Positions 54,105 to 63,660 of a DNA stretch of 64,000 bases are shown here, piece after piece. A model generated the notes under the pieces. The model saw nothing but the letters and a program-made list of their open reading frames with translations, was not told where the DNA came from and searched no databases. Location of the stretch: NCBI RefSeq assembly GCF_040869045.1, contig NC_090320.1:252650978-252714977 (forward strand). The letters run 5' to 3'. Source of the DNA: Eurosta solidaginis (taxonomy: Eukaryota > Arthropoda > Insecta > Diptera > Tephritidae). The position numbers and the translations under genes are program-made. Position 1 is the first letter of the stretch; each line of letters opens with the position of its first letter.

Positions 54105-55860
54105 TTTTCGTCTTGGAAAGCACCGAGTTCCACAGACGAATTTAACTGACAAAGAACATTCTTAAACTTAAACAAAGTTTAAGGTTCGGGATCAATAGAT
54201 TCAGAGTCCGAGTAGACTTACTACAAAGCTAGTTTCTTATATAAGTAAGGCGGATATTGAAAATGCAGTAGTTTGTGTAAGAAACATAAATTTTTCATTT
54301 TTAGGAAATTACGAGCGTCACTTACGAGAATTTGAGCAGTGTACGAAGATATATGGTCAAATTTCCTCTTAGTTAGAAAACACGAACCGGTCAGTATTGT
54401 TTATGGCTAGGTGCAATTTATTAAGCGACATCGAATCAAGACTACTCCCCGAGTGAGTTAGGGAGTTAGAATATACCCGCGGTAGGTATGCCTGTCGTAA
54501 AATGCGAATAAAATACCAATTAGATTCAAGGGGTTGTGTAGCGCAACCCGCTTCCGGTTTCCAGCACAATATATAGCTTCTCCAAACCCAATTGTCACCT
54601 ATCCGTGGCGAATCCTGTTTCATTAAGAGCCGAGGTCCTGGCGACCCCGAGCTCCTCACGGATCTAGGGAGTGGGAGGGCGGGATTGCCTAGAGTGTCGC
54701 ATTAAGATACAATTTATTTAAAAGCGCCCAAATCCCGGTGCAGCTTAAATCGTCATTTAGCCTAATAAATTAATCTTTGGAAAGCCCGATCGGCCGAGAT
54801 AAAGATGAATAGCCGACATAGAGATGAATGGACGCATTATGGCAGTAACTGACTATATCGCTAATAAACAGAGTAAACAATATTGGCCCTAGGATGGATC
54901 CTTGTGGAGCACCAGACATTATGGGCTTCAAATCAAATAATTTATCATCACATTGATCTTGCTGAAAGCTGCCAGTGCGATAGCTTTGCACTAACTTAAT
55001 TGCGGACTTGCGAAGTAATATTTTAAAATCAACCATGTCAAAAGCTCTTGAGAAATCTAGAAGAACTAGAACTGTGAGTTCATAATGGTCGTAGGCTGCA
55101 CGCACATAGGTGTGGCACAACTATGCCCTCTTCTAAATCCAGATTGAACCTCAGATAGTAAAATTATAAACACAGTCAGTTATCTGCTTTGATAGTAATT
55201 TCTCGTATAATTTGGATAGCGCAGGCAGTAGGCGTGTTGGTCTTAAGTCTTTGCATGGAACCGAAGTGTTTGATTTAGGAACGGGAATGACATTAGCCCT
55301 TTCCCACTGAGTAGGAAATCCACAGCATTTGATTGAAAAATTAAATATATGCGTTATCGAAGACGATATATAAGGAAGTAGAAACTTGATAAAACGTGCG
55401 CTACTACCATCGATTCCTAGTGTATTGGACCTACTAGCAAAAATAGCATCCACCACATCACCCTCTGTTAATACTGTGAAATCAAAAATATTGGTTTTCG
55501 CTCTATTCATTATCGCTATCATATCTTTGATATCCTTATTGACATTAGCATTGGATATACTATGTTTTGTATGATCACACAAGAAATGTGCATTCAAAAC
55601 CTTGGGGTCTACATTGCATTGAAAATGATCATTTTTAGATATTCCGAAACAGTGATATTTTTCCAGAAATTAAATTTAATGCAGAAGTAAGCCACCTTAG
55701 CATTCGGATGAAGAGATTGTTTTGGTGTGGTAAGAGGTGGTAAGCTTCCCAGTGGTAATCCATTCTGACATCGCTGACCCTGTAAGCTCTCTCTCATTTT
55801 TTTATTAATTTCAAGATTTCTGATGTAAAAATCGGGTTCTCATGACTTTGGATTTTTACG
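54105..55860 (-). pseudogene. Non-LTR retrotransposon without RNase H (jockey/CR1-like), minus strand
   Basis: On the minus strand: NAHFLCDHTKHSISNAN and VLTEGDVVDAIFASRSNTLG (linker), GIDGSSARFIKFLLPYI, FPTQWERANVIPVPKS and LRPTRLLPALSKLYEKLLSK (RT start, frame 55151-55597). Then come VLVLLDFSRAFDMVDFKILL, MSGAPQGSILGPILFTLFI (frame 54770-55120) and GIWALLNKLYLNATL. Near 54130-54200, FFVSSIRLWNSV matches the RLWNSLP-like end of this LINE group. The YADD active site is destroyed and reads YVGY at about 54810. The segment around QSGFRRGHS is missing at about 55125-55150. A short repeat sits inside at 54447-54697. It is dead, and the exact clade is not resolved. Confidence 0.82.
54447..54697 (+). 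mobile_element. (AAC)n-family short repeat, 3'-truncated copy in a LINE
   Basis: CCCCGAGTGAGTTAGGGAGT, CCCGCGGTAGGTATGCCTGT, AAGGGGTTGTGTAGCGCAAC, ATATATAGCTTCTCCAAACC and CGACCCCGAGCTCCTCACGG match the minus strand of 12151-12564. It stops near the GGGAGTGGGAGG segment, so the (AAC)n end is missing. It separates the LINE frame at 54698 onward from its C-terminal remnant. Confidence 0.82.
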
Positions 55861-56102
55861 GTCTTTAGCGGGACGTATGTATTAAACAGATAACTAACGT
55901 GATGTACCAATGATCCCAAGTATTAGAAGGAGTAGGGTCTGTGCTGTACTGCGCTGATAAAGAAATTCTAAAAGCTGTTAAATGACTGTAGTCTTTTTCA
56001 CGCCGAAGTAGTAGACATGACAAAAGTAGTAGAAACACTAAAGAAAAGTAGGTTTAACTACAGCTGCGTAAATTTTTACATTGAAAGCCAAGCAACAATT
56101 AA
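55861..56102 (+). pseudogene. LOA/I-type LINE RNase H fragment
   Basis: CCTALIKKF, HAEVVDMTKVVETLKKS and NYSCVNFYIESQATIKPV (about 55945-56100) parallel the RNase H stretch at 920-1090, including the position of the DSQ motif, here ESQ. The Asp-to-Glu change would affect a catalytic residue. The fragment is cut at 56103 by an (AAC)n-type repeat. Confidence 0.7.
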
Positions 56103-56281
56103 GCCTGTGCTGTTGTTGTCGTTGATGTAGCGATAAAAATACTATCCGAGGGTTCTGAGGAGTTTTATCGGTGTTGCTGGTCTTTTGCCGGATAGAGCTG
56201 CGAATCTTTCTGGTAACAAGCACCATGAATGTACAAGCCCAACCATCTCGAGGACAATTTAATATGAAAACATCGAGCTAT
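56103..56281 (-). mobile_element. (AAC)n-family short repeat, tail-side fragment
   Basis: CTGTTGTTGTCGTTG followed by GATAAAAATACTATCCGAGG, TTTGCCGGATAGAGCTGCG and CCCAACCATCTCGAGGAC matches 12155-12310. It carries the simple-repeat end but lacks the opposite half. Confidence 0.75.
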
Positions 56282-56427
56282 AATCCAATAAGAAAATCTT
56301 TCAACCTAAAAAAAAAATTTTTCAGGATCTTTGCCGTGCAATAATATTTTGCAAAAAAGTATCCAGTAATAAATTTCAATAAGAAACACGCTTACATATG
56401 TTGAAAGCTCTTTGCGCGGTTTGATTC
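56282..56427. other. Short spacer
   Basis: Nothing recognised. Confidence 0.4.
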
Positions 56428-58060
56428 TTATACTCAGCTGAGCAGAGCTCACAGAGTATATTAACTTTTTTCGCATAACGGAAATCCGTAACGCCATAAA
56501 CTAATCGAGATAGACATAGACTTCTATATATGTAAATGATCTGGGCGAAAAAAGAAATTTATTTAGCCATGTCCGTCCGTCCGTCTGTCCGTCCGTAAAC
56601 ACGATAACTTGAGTAAATTTTGAGGTATCTTGTTGAAATTTGGTATATAAGTTGCTGGGCACTGATCTCAGATCGCTATTAAAAATGAACGAAATCGGAC
56701 TATAACCACGCCCACTTTTTCGATATCGAAAATTTCGAAAAATCCAAAAAGAGCGATAATTCATTATCAAATATGGATAGGGCGATGAAACTTGGTAGGT
56801 GGGTTGACCTTATGACGTAGAATAGAAAACTAGTAAAGCGGCACCGCCCACTTTTGAAAGAAGGTAATTTAAAAGTTTTGCAATCCGTAATTTGGCAGTC
56901 GTTGAAGAAAACATGATGAAATTTGGCAGGAACTTTACCACTATTACTATATATGTGCTAAATAAAAATTAGCAAAATCAAATGCGTGCTAAATTTAAAA
57001 AAAAAAAAAATTTAAAAGTAAAATTTTAACAAAAAATCTTTATGATTACCTTTACAGTATATAAGTAAATTATGTCAACATTCAACTCCAGTAATTATAT
57101 GGTGCAACAAAGTACAAAAATAAAAGAAAATTTCAAAATGGGCGTGGCTCCGCCCGTTTTCATTTAATTTGTCTAGAATACGATTAATGCCATAAGTCGA
57201 ACAAAAACTAACCAATCCTTGTGAAATTTGGTAGGAGCATAGACTCTATAACGGTAATTGTTTCCTGTGAAAATGGGCGAAATCGGTTGAAGCCACGCCC
57301 TGTTTTTATACACAGTCGACCGTCTGTCCTTCCGCTCGGCCCTTACCACGATAACTTGAGCAAAAATTGATATAAAAAATGACCGAACTCCGGCTATGAC
57401 CACGCCCACTTTTTCGATATCGAAAATTACGAAAAATGAAAAAAAATGACATAATTCTATACCAAATATGAAAAAAGGGATGAAACATTGTAATTCGATT
57501 TTTTTTATTGACGCAAAACATAACTTTAGAAAAAACTATGTAAAATGGGTGTGACACCTCCCATATTAAGTAGAATAAAATGAAAAAGTTCTGCAGGGCG
57601 CAATCAAAAGCCCTTGGAATCTTGGCAGGAATACTGTTCGTAGTATTACATATATAAATAAATTAGCGGTACCCGAAAGATGATGTTCTGGGTCACCCTG
57701 GTTCACATTTGGTTCGATATCTCGAAAACGCCTTCACATGTACAACTAAGGATCACTAACTTTTACAACCCTCATTAATACCTTTAATTTGATACCCATC
57801 GTACAAACACATTCCAGAGTCACCCCTGGTCCACCTTTATGGCGATATCTCGAAAAGCCGTCCACCTATAGAACTAAGGCCCACTCCCTTTAAAAATACT
57901 CATTAACACCTTCCATTTAATACCAATGTCATACAAACACATTCCAGGGTTACCCTAGGTTCAGTTTCCTACATGGTGATTTTCCCTTCTTTTGTCTCCA
58001 AAGCTCTCAGCTGAGTATGTAATGTTCGGTTACACCCGAACTTAGCCTTCCTTACTTGTT
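56428..58060 (+). mobile_element. Main-family Helentron-like element, short form (1.63 kb)
   Basis: It starts TATACTCAGCTGAGCAGAGC and ends with the perfect hairpin GTTCGG-TTACAC-CCGAAC and CCTTCCTTACTTGTT. Its 5' end (CGCATAACGGAAATCCGTAA) matches the copy at 21162-22868 rather than its neighbours, so these two form a subgroup. Two to three satellite units are present (57690-57950). Both termini are complete. Confidence 0.9.
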
Positions 58061-60054
58061 TTGTTAACTCCTTTGGTAATGGTTAAATTTTGTTAAAAAG
58101 AGGTTAAATGCATTGTTTACTTTTTTTGGTTATTTCTCTTAGACAAACAAACACACACTGCAAAGGATTTCGCTTAAATACTTTTTATTCGAATTTTGTC
58201 ATCAAAGGCAAAACATAATAATGACAACAATCTGCTGGTCGCTTGGTCTACCAGCATTTTCAAAAGCTTAAGTTTGCTTAACAATTTTGCATTTCATAGC
58301 ACTTCAGCAAATGCAAATATGGTTGACCTCAATGAGAAAATTGTGGGAATTATTGCCTGTTTGCAATTTATACATGCACACATACACATACATACATACA
58401 TCTACACACTTCAGCATAGATTTATATGTTTGCACGTGTCGGTGTGCCCTTTTTATGCTATCTGCTCATATTTTTTACCTGCATCTATTTTCTGTTACGT
58501 CCTTCCTCATTTTACACTGTATGTTTGTAGATAAGTGTGTGTGTGTGTTTTCACAAGTATGTAGAGTTAGTACATAAGTGTAGTGAGTTAGCTGCTTCGG
58601 TGCATTTTTGCCCAGAAATTTATGGCTTCTTGATTATGACTATGCAGTTCTTTAGAGAGCAAATTCATGGTTAAATGGATTTTACGTTTTTTCTATTATT
58701 CTTTCGTTTTTCTATGCTTTTCTTATGCTTATAGGTAACAACGGAATTTTAAAGCTGAACATGTATGGTAGGTTAAACGACGATGCCACAAAGACATAAG
58801 AAGGTTGAAGGTTTATGGATCGTTGTGAAAAACACCGAGAGAAAGATTAATATAATAGAGTTTATCGTGTGCTTTGTTAATAATTTGTTGATGAGCATAA
58901 TTTATAGCTCTCTGCAAATTTGTTTTAAAAGTTGTATATCTAAAGCTTTTGATCTTCATCCACGATTAATGTTAAGCTAATTCGTTAAGAAACACCTTTT
59001 TGAATATAATGTAGACATTTTCGGTTGACAGGTACTTAAATCCAACTAACCTACAGCGATTTAGTAATTGCAGAAGAAGGTTCTGCACAATAGTGCCATC
59101 ATTGCATATGCGTAACTGCAAGCACTTCTATTTTTTGCCGACCCACGTTTTAGAACAATTAAAATATTTTTAACAAAAAGATTTTTGTGATTTTATTATT
59201 TGTATGATTGGGTCTCCACTTGGGACCGCTATCTTGATCTGAACGTACAGTCACTTCAGTGACCCCTATGACTATTCGAAGGCAGGGAAGCCACACGAAC
59301 GTTGACGCAGTCCCTCATGAAGAATGCGTGCATAGCCAGATCAGCGTTAATCGGGAGGATGTCAACCAAACCTGCACCAATATCTTAATGATGACGGACT
59401 CAAAACGTACCTCAAAGCCTGCCAAGGTTTTCAACGGGACGGAAACAGTTGTGAAATTAGCCGGAAAGTCGTTTTGATGGGGTGTCAAGCCAAGTACTCA
59501 GATTTCCGAATACCATAACCTTATTGAAATCATTAGTTTATTTATACCTACTACAGACTAAGCTTTCTTAATGTTTTTAGAGTTGACTTCTATCCTCTTT
59601 TCTCTAACTTCGAAAATGTGTATCCCGCGCTGCGTAGTGGCCTCCCTCTCTTGGGTAGGTATTCCCTCGGAGTAACCTCAATATGTGTTGTGGATGCCTA
59701 ACTCAATTGGGGCATCTACTCACCCCTTCACTGGGGCTCGTAGGATGCATGGGGCTTTTTAAGGTAAACCCTCCCCGCCAGCCGCTCTTGGTCAAGGGCT
59801 GCTTATTTCAAGCTTACTCAAATTAATAAGCCGTTCACCGTTTGAGGGCAGTGACCTCAGCACACAAGTAAGGAGGTTGGAGGATATTTTTAATGTTAAC
59901 GTATCTTTGTACAGGGTGTGAGGAAATGCAGAATGTAAGCGTGATCAACACATTGTACCTTAAAGTGAATGTAATGTACGTGGAAAATTTGATATGAGCG
60001 AAATCAGGCAGCAAACTAATTTATGAAAATTAGCGAAGGAAAATCGATATATAT
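58061..60054. other. No gene recognised; the largest non-repeat-like stretch
   Basis: No conserved domain was recognised in any frame, including the open frames at 58196-58577, 58783-58980 and 59259-59477. ACATACACATACATACAT runs occur at about 58378-58405 and a GT run at 58533-58547. The stretch 59630-59870 is less AT-rich, with CCCTCCCCGCCAGCCGCTC and similar words. It could be a UTR of an unknown element. Confidence 0.5.
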
Positions 60055-60305
60055 AACGGAGCAAAAGAAACGAAGAAGGAAAACAAGTAAATGTGAAGAA
60101 GATGTATCAGAAGAAGAAAAGAAAGAAAAACATCAATAGATTATGATAATCGTACAATAAGCGGAGATGAAGCAAGGCAAGAAAAGTAAAAGAAAGAAAA
60201 TAACTGGCCCAGAAAGAAAAAAAAAAACAAAAACGAAAAAAGAAAATATAGGTGCGAGAGAAAAGAAAAGTTAAGAAGACAAAAGCGAAGTCGAAACCGA
60301 AGCCC
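60055..60305 (+). repeat. Polypurine (A/G) tract, about 250 bp
   Basis: Almost every base on the plus strand is A or G in runs such as AAAAGAAACGAAGAAGGAAA and AAAAGAAAGAAAATAACTGG. The minus-strand open frames here are low-complexity Phe/Leu/Ser strings and are not credible genes. Confidence 0.8.
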
Positions 60306-60324
60306 AAAGCTTAACCTGCACGGC

Positions 60325-60470
60325 ATGTTATCAATTTGCTATCGAAGTGTTAACGGTTTGTCATCGAAGAGATTTCAGTTCGTTATCGACGGGATATGCT
60401 TATGTTATTCATTTCCCATCGACAAGGTATGCATTTTTTAATGAAATATTGTAAGCTTTTTATTGATAAC
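60325..60470. repeat. TTATCGA-type degenerate repeat, short block
   Basis: CATGTTATCAATTTGCTATC, GGTTTGTCATCGAAGAG, GTTCGTTATCGACGGG and TTCCCATCGACAAGG repeat at roughly 20-30 bp. It resembles the block at 10380-10740. Confidence 0.55.
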
Positions 60471-60867
60471 TATATAAATTCCTTTCTAGACATCGAGGGA
60501 GGCTTTTATCCCAGATAACCCTGATGTGCTATATGTAGAACACCAATTTCATGTCGATTTACGCACGCGCCCGATGGCCAGGAAATAACGGGGATGTATT
60601 TTTGCAAGCAGTAGAAATTGCGCAACACCGTTAGTAAGTGTTTACAGTCCCTCAATGAGAGAAGTGCTCGTTGTCTTATTCAGAAAATTACTAATTTTGA
60701 AAAATGCAAAAGTATAACATACAATTTCAAAAGTGAGTTAAAATTTATATCATAAAATTTAAAAAATATATATTTTTTTATAGAGAAATAAACGAGTTTT
60801 TAAATGTGTAAAATTCTAGTTAACTACATTGAAAATTAATTAGTAGTAAAAATGAGCAAATATTAGT
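60471..60867. other. No gene recognised
   Basis: AT-rich spacer. The A/T-only stretch at about 60750-60780 is low complexity. Confidence 0.45.
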
Positions 60868-61653
60868 GTACTACGTATAGTACATTAGGAAGATAGGTGT
60901 CTAAAAGATAAATTTTTTTGCAGGGGTCTCTGGCTTCATGAGGTTGTTGTTTTGTTGGAGGATGGTGAAGAAAATACTGGCGACATCGATGAAGTGGGCT
61001 GTTTCCTCCAGTTAATATAAACGACGAAGATTCTGGTCCTGAGGAAGCTTTTGGCGTAAATAATTTTCCATCTGCCAACTGCAAGCGCCAGCAGAAATAA
61101 AATGTTAGTGCAGCCGGGCCTGAAAGCTCATCGGATGAGTCGGAGAATAATATACCGTTATATATGTAGAACAACCGCATTTGATTTACATGTATAACTC
61201 TAACATGGGAGGAGTGGAACGTTCTGACCAAAATATAAGCTTGTATAGAACTTCAATAAGGGGCAAATGGGACCTGCCTTTGCTAGCCCACTGCATTGAT
61301 ATGGCGCTCCAAAACGCTTGGATCATACATCGCAAACGGGGCGGAAGTTTTGACCAGCTGAGCTTTAGGCGTGCAGTGGCTACCATGCTGCTGACTGCCC
61401 ATCGAAAGCAATCAACTTACCAAAAGGCCATTCAAGTTGCCCTAAATAAGCCGAGATTCGCTATGACCGTATGGATCATCTTGTTGAGCCACAGGAAAAA
61501 CAAACCCGATGTGGATATTACCATTAAAAAACCACTACAAGATGTATAAAATGCAATATTGGAGTACATACAAAGTGTTTTGTAAACTTCCATTCCAATA
61601 AATAAAAATATGTTTTTATCCCTTGTATTCCTAATGTACTATATATAGTACAC
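60868..61653 (+). mobile_element. piggyBac deletion derivative with inverted ends
   Basis: GTGTACTACGTATAGTAC at the left (about 60868) and its inverse ending TATATATAGTACAC at the right (61653) form 25-bp inverted repeats with two mismatches. Inside, an N-terminal acidic segment reads DEDSGPEEAFGVNNF (about 61024-61070) and AAGPESSSDESENNIPL (about 61108-61160). It is followed directly by the C-terminal domain, so the catalytic core is missing. No TTAA flanks the ends as drawn; the true ends may lie slightly outside. Confidence 0.7.
61178..61549 (+). pseudogene. piggyBac transposase C-terminal domain fragment
   Basis: The 122-codon frame reads YNSNMGGVERSDQNISLYRT, then GKWDLPLLAHCIDMALQNAW, IIHRKRGGSFDQLSFRRAVA and MLLTAHRK. 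YNxxMGGVDxxDQ followed by a Trp-rich segment and a CIDxALxNAWI segment is the insertion and C-terminal part of piggyBac transposases. The FDQLSFRR segment corresponds to FDQLAFRR in the element at 18400-20572, so both belong to one clade. Catalytic Asp residues are not included. The stop at about 61547 is followed by AATAAATAAAAATA, possibly a polyadenylation signal. Confidence 0.87.
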
Positions 61654-61689
61654 CTCTAAAATAATATAAAATTTTTTTTTTTTAAAACA

Positions 61690-63003
61690 AAGTATCAGAG
61701 TCCCTTTCTATAGTGGTTTTAAACAGATATTTCCAGAAAAAATCAAAAGTTTTCGCCTGAGTAACTTTTACGGTTATCTGGGTTAACAATGTCTTACCGG
61801 GGGCAATCGAAAGAGCTATGGTGGGTTTAGGAGTCGAGGCGGCTCTGGTTGAATTTATTAGCAAACTTCTATGCGGAAGAATTGTCGCAGCGGAGTGGGG
61901 AGGGGCCATAATTAAGCGGAAGGTGTGCAGGGGCACGCCACAGGGGGGTGTCCTATCTCCTCTGCTCTGGGTTGTGGTAGTAAATGAGATTCTTGTGGAG
62001 CTGGAAGCCAATGGTTGTCGGGTGGTTGCCTATGCAGATGACCTCGCTATCCTAGTCAGAGGAAAATTTCTGGGCACCCTGCGCGATGTTCTGCAGGACT
62101 GCTTGGATATTGTGGCTAGGTGGGCTGAATCATGTGGATTGGCGGTCAACCCGGGAAAAACGGAATTGGTTCTTTTTACAAGGAGATATAAGATTCCCGA
62201 TTTCAGAACCCCCTCGATTGGAGGGATACAGTAGGTACTTTCTGATAGGGTTAAATATTTAGTGATTGTTTTGGACAAGAAATTGTCCTGGAGACCATAT
62301 GTGGAAGATAGGGCCAGGAAGGCCGCGGTTGCCTTGCACTGCTGCTGAAGGGCTATCGGAAAGAGATGGGGACTCTCGCCACGAGTAGTACACGGGCTTT
62401 ATGAGATGGTGGTCAAACCGATTCTGCTATATGGGTTGCTGGTCTGGTGAAAACACTGGACATGGCGAGCACCTCCAAAATGTTAGTGTCAGTGCAACGG
62501 ACGGCGCTGATCGGTACCACTGCATTCTCAGAACAACACCTACCTTGGCACTGAACGTCATGCTAAACATATATCCAGTAGATATTCCTTGAAAGGCGGC
62601 CGCGGCCCGGTCGTTGGCCAGGCTTCGCGATATGGGCTATCGGCTTTCTGACTTAGGACACTCTAGCCTTCTTACCTGTTTCGACTTTATCCTGGACAGA
62701 ACGGACTATTTTATGCCGATAACTGCTTCCTATACAACCTTTACCCCAGTAATTCCACCGAGAGAGGAGTGGGGAGGAGGAATTTTCTGCGGCATGGGAC
62801 CGGTTAACTTCTTCACGAATGGGTCGAAGTTGGAAGGAAAGGTTGGTGGGGGGTCTTTTGTCAAGAGCCAAATGTAAGCCGCAAGTTTAAGTTGGCTGTC
62901 CACTGCAGTGTATTCCAAGCAGAAGTTGCTGCGATTAAGGATGCGGTGGAATAAATGCTTTCCAGTGCAGCTACGGTTAGGGAATTTAACATCTGCTCTG
63001 ATA
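61690..63003 (+). pseudogene. LOA-type LINE: RT palm, thumb and start of RNase H, left part
   Basis: The frame 61818-62234 is a clean RT palm: RGTPQGGVLSPLLW, ANGCRVVAYADDLAILVRG (YADD at 62031-62042) and GLAVNPGKTELVLFTRRYKI. Stops then appear. KYLVIVLDKKLSWRPYVED, KPILLYGLLVW and a run without frame continue to the RNase H start. There FTNGSK (Asn at 62818-62820) replaces the first catalytic Asp, FQAEVAAI is kept, and EFNICSD stops at 63003. A Penelope-like insert follows, and the domain resumes at 63661. The region before 61800 has poor coding. It belongs to the subfamily of 15069-15534. Confidence 0.88.
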
Positions 63004-63645
63004 TATAGTTTTATTTTTGCGATCAGTTCGATTATGTACATGTATATTTTGAGTAGGCTAGGAAAGAAGAACGAAAACTGTGATAAAACATACATTGGGA
63101 CGACAAAGCGGGCGCTAGGTGTTCGCATTGCCGAACACGCAGCTGATATTAGAAACAAAAACAAAGCACTGCACTGCCACAGCACATACTCAACTGTGGC
63201 CATACAGCTGATTTCACGAAGACCAAAATTATTGATAGCGAAAAAAGGGAGATGGTGAGATACGCACTTGAAAGCTTACACATTTTAAGCAACAGACAAA
63301 CGACGATGAACAGAAAGGAGGACAGCGCCAATATCGCCGCTGCATACATGCTATGCTTGAGTAAATAAATAAATTAGTAATGACAAGACTACCACGTAGG
63401 GTGCTACTAATATTTTAGTTCTAAATGTTTGTTCTTATTGTCCAATATTATTTTAAGTGAAATTTAAAGTTTTCATATTAATTTCTATTTGTTGTGACAT
63501 TTTGTTTCTTTATTTATTTATTTGAAAATAAAAATAGTGTAGCCCCTGAAGAGGCTGAAATATTCAGCGAAACGTCGGGCGAAAGGTAAAATAAATCTCT
63601 ATTTGTACCAGGAAATATTATATCAGACTAACCTACTCAAAAAAT
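63004..63645 (+). mobile_element. Penelope-like element, 5'-truncated, GIY-YIG end plus 3' UTR
   Basis: The insert carries CDKTYIGTTKRALGVRIAEH (about 63079-63140), a good match to the start of the GIY-YIG endonuclease domain used by Penelope-like elements: YIG, then R-x3-RIxEH. After a frameshift, HSTADFTKTKIIDSEKREMV (about 63190-63260) and RYALESLHILSNRQ lead to DSANIAAAYMLCLSK and a stop at about 63366. The RT is missing. A direct repeat ACATCT(G/A)CTCTGATA flanks it at 62989-63003 and 63646-63660. The 3' UTR ends with a hammerhead-like motif at 63542-63580. Frameshift and truncation make it inactive. Confidence 0.85.
63542..63580 (+). ncRNA. Candidate hammerhead ribozyme motif in the Penelope 3' region
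   Basis: Stem I GCCC (63542-63545) pairs with GGGC (63577-63580). The core CTGAAGA (63546-63552) is followed by G, stem II GCTGAA (54-59) / TTCAGC (63-68) with an ATA loop, then GAAA (69-72) and ACGTC. This is the CUGAnGA, stem, GAAA order of a hammerhead, with the very short, palindromic stem III (ACGU) described for Penelope-associated ribozymes. Cleavage would fall after the C at 63576. One unpaired G precedes stem II. Activity is not shown. Confidence 0.7.
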
Positions 63646-63660
63646 ACATCTACTCTGATA

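Noticed and set aside
58196..58577. Host gene exon in overlapping frames
   Set aside because: Two overlapping frames are equally open, the sequence contains ACAT repeats, and no conserved domain or splice context was seen.
59259..59477. A 72-codon open frame
   Set aside because: A plausible length and composition, but no recognisable motif, homologous copy or promoter in the window.
60107..60326. Minus-strand Phe-rich open frames
   Set aside because: Translation of a polypurine tract. Low complexity, no gene support.
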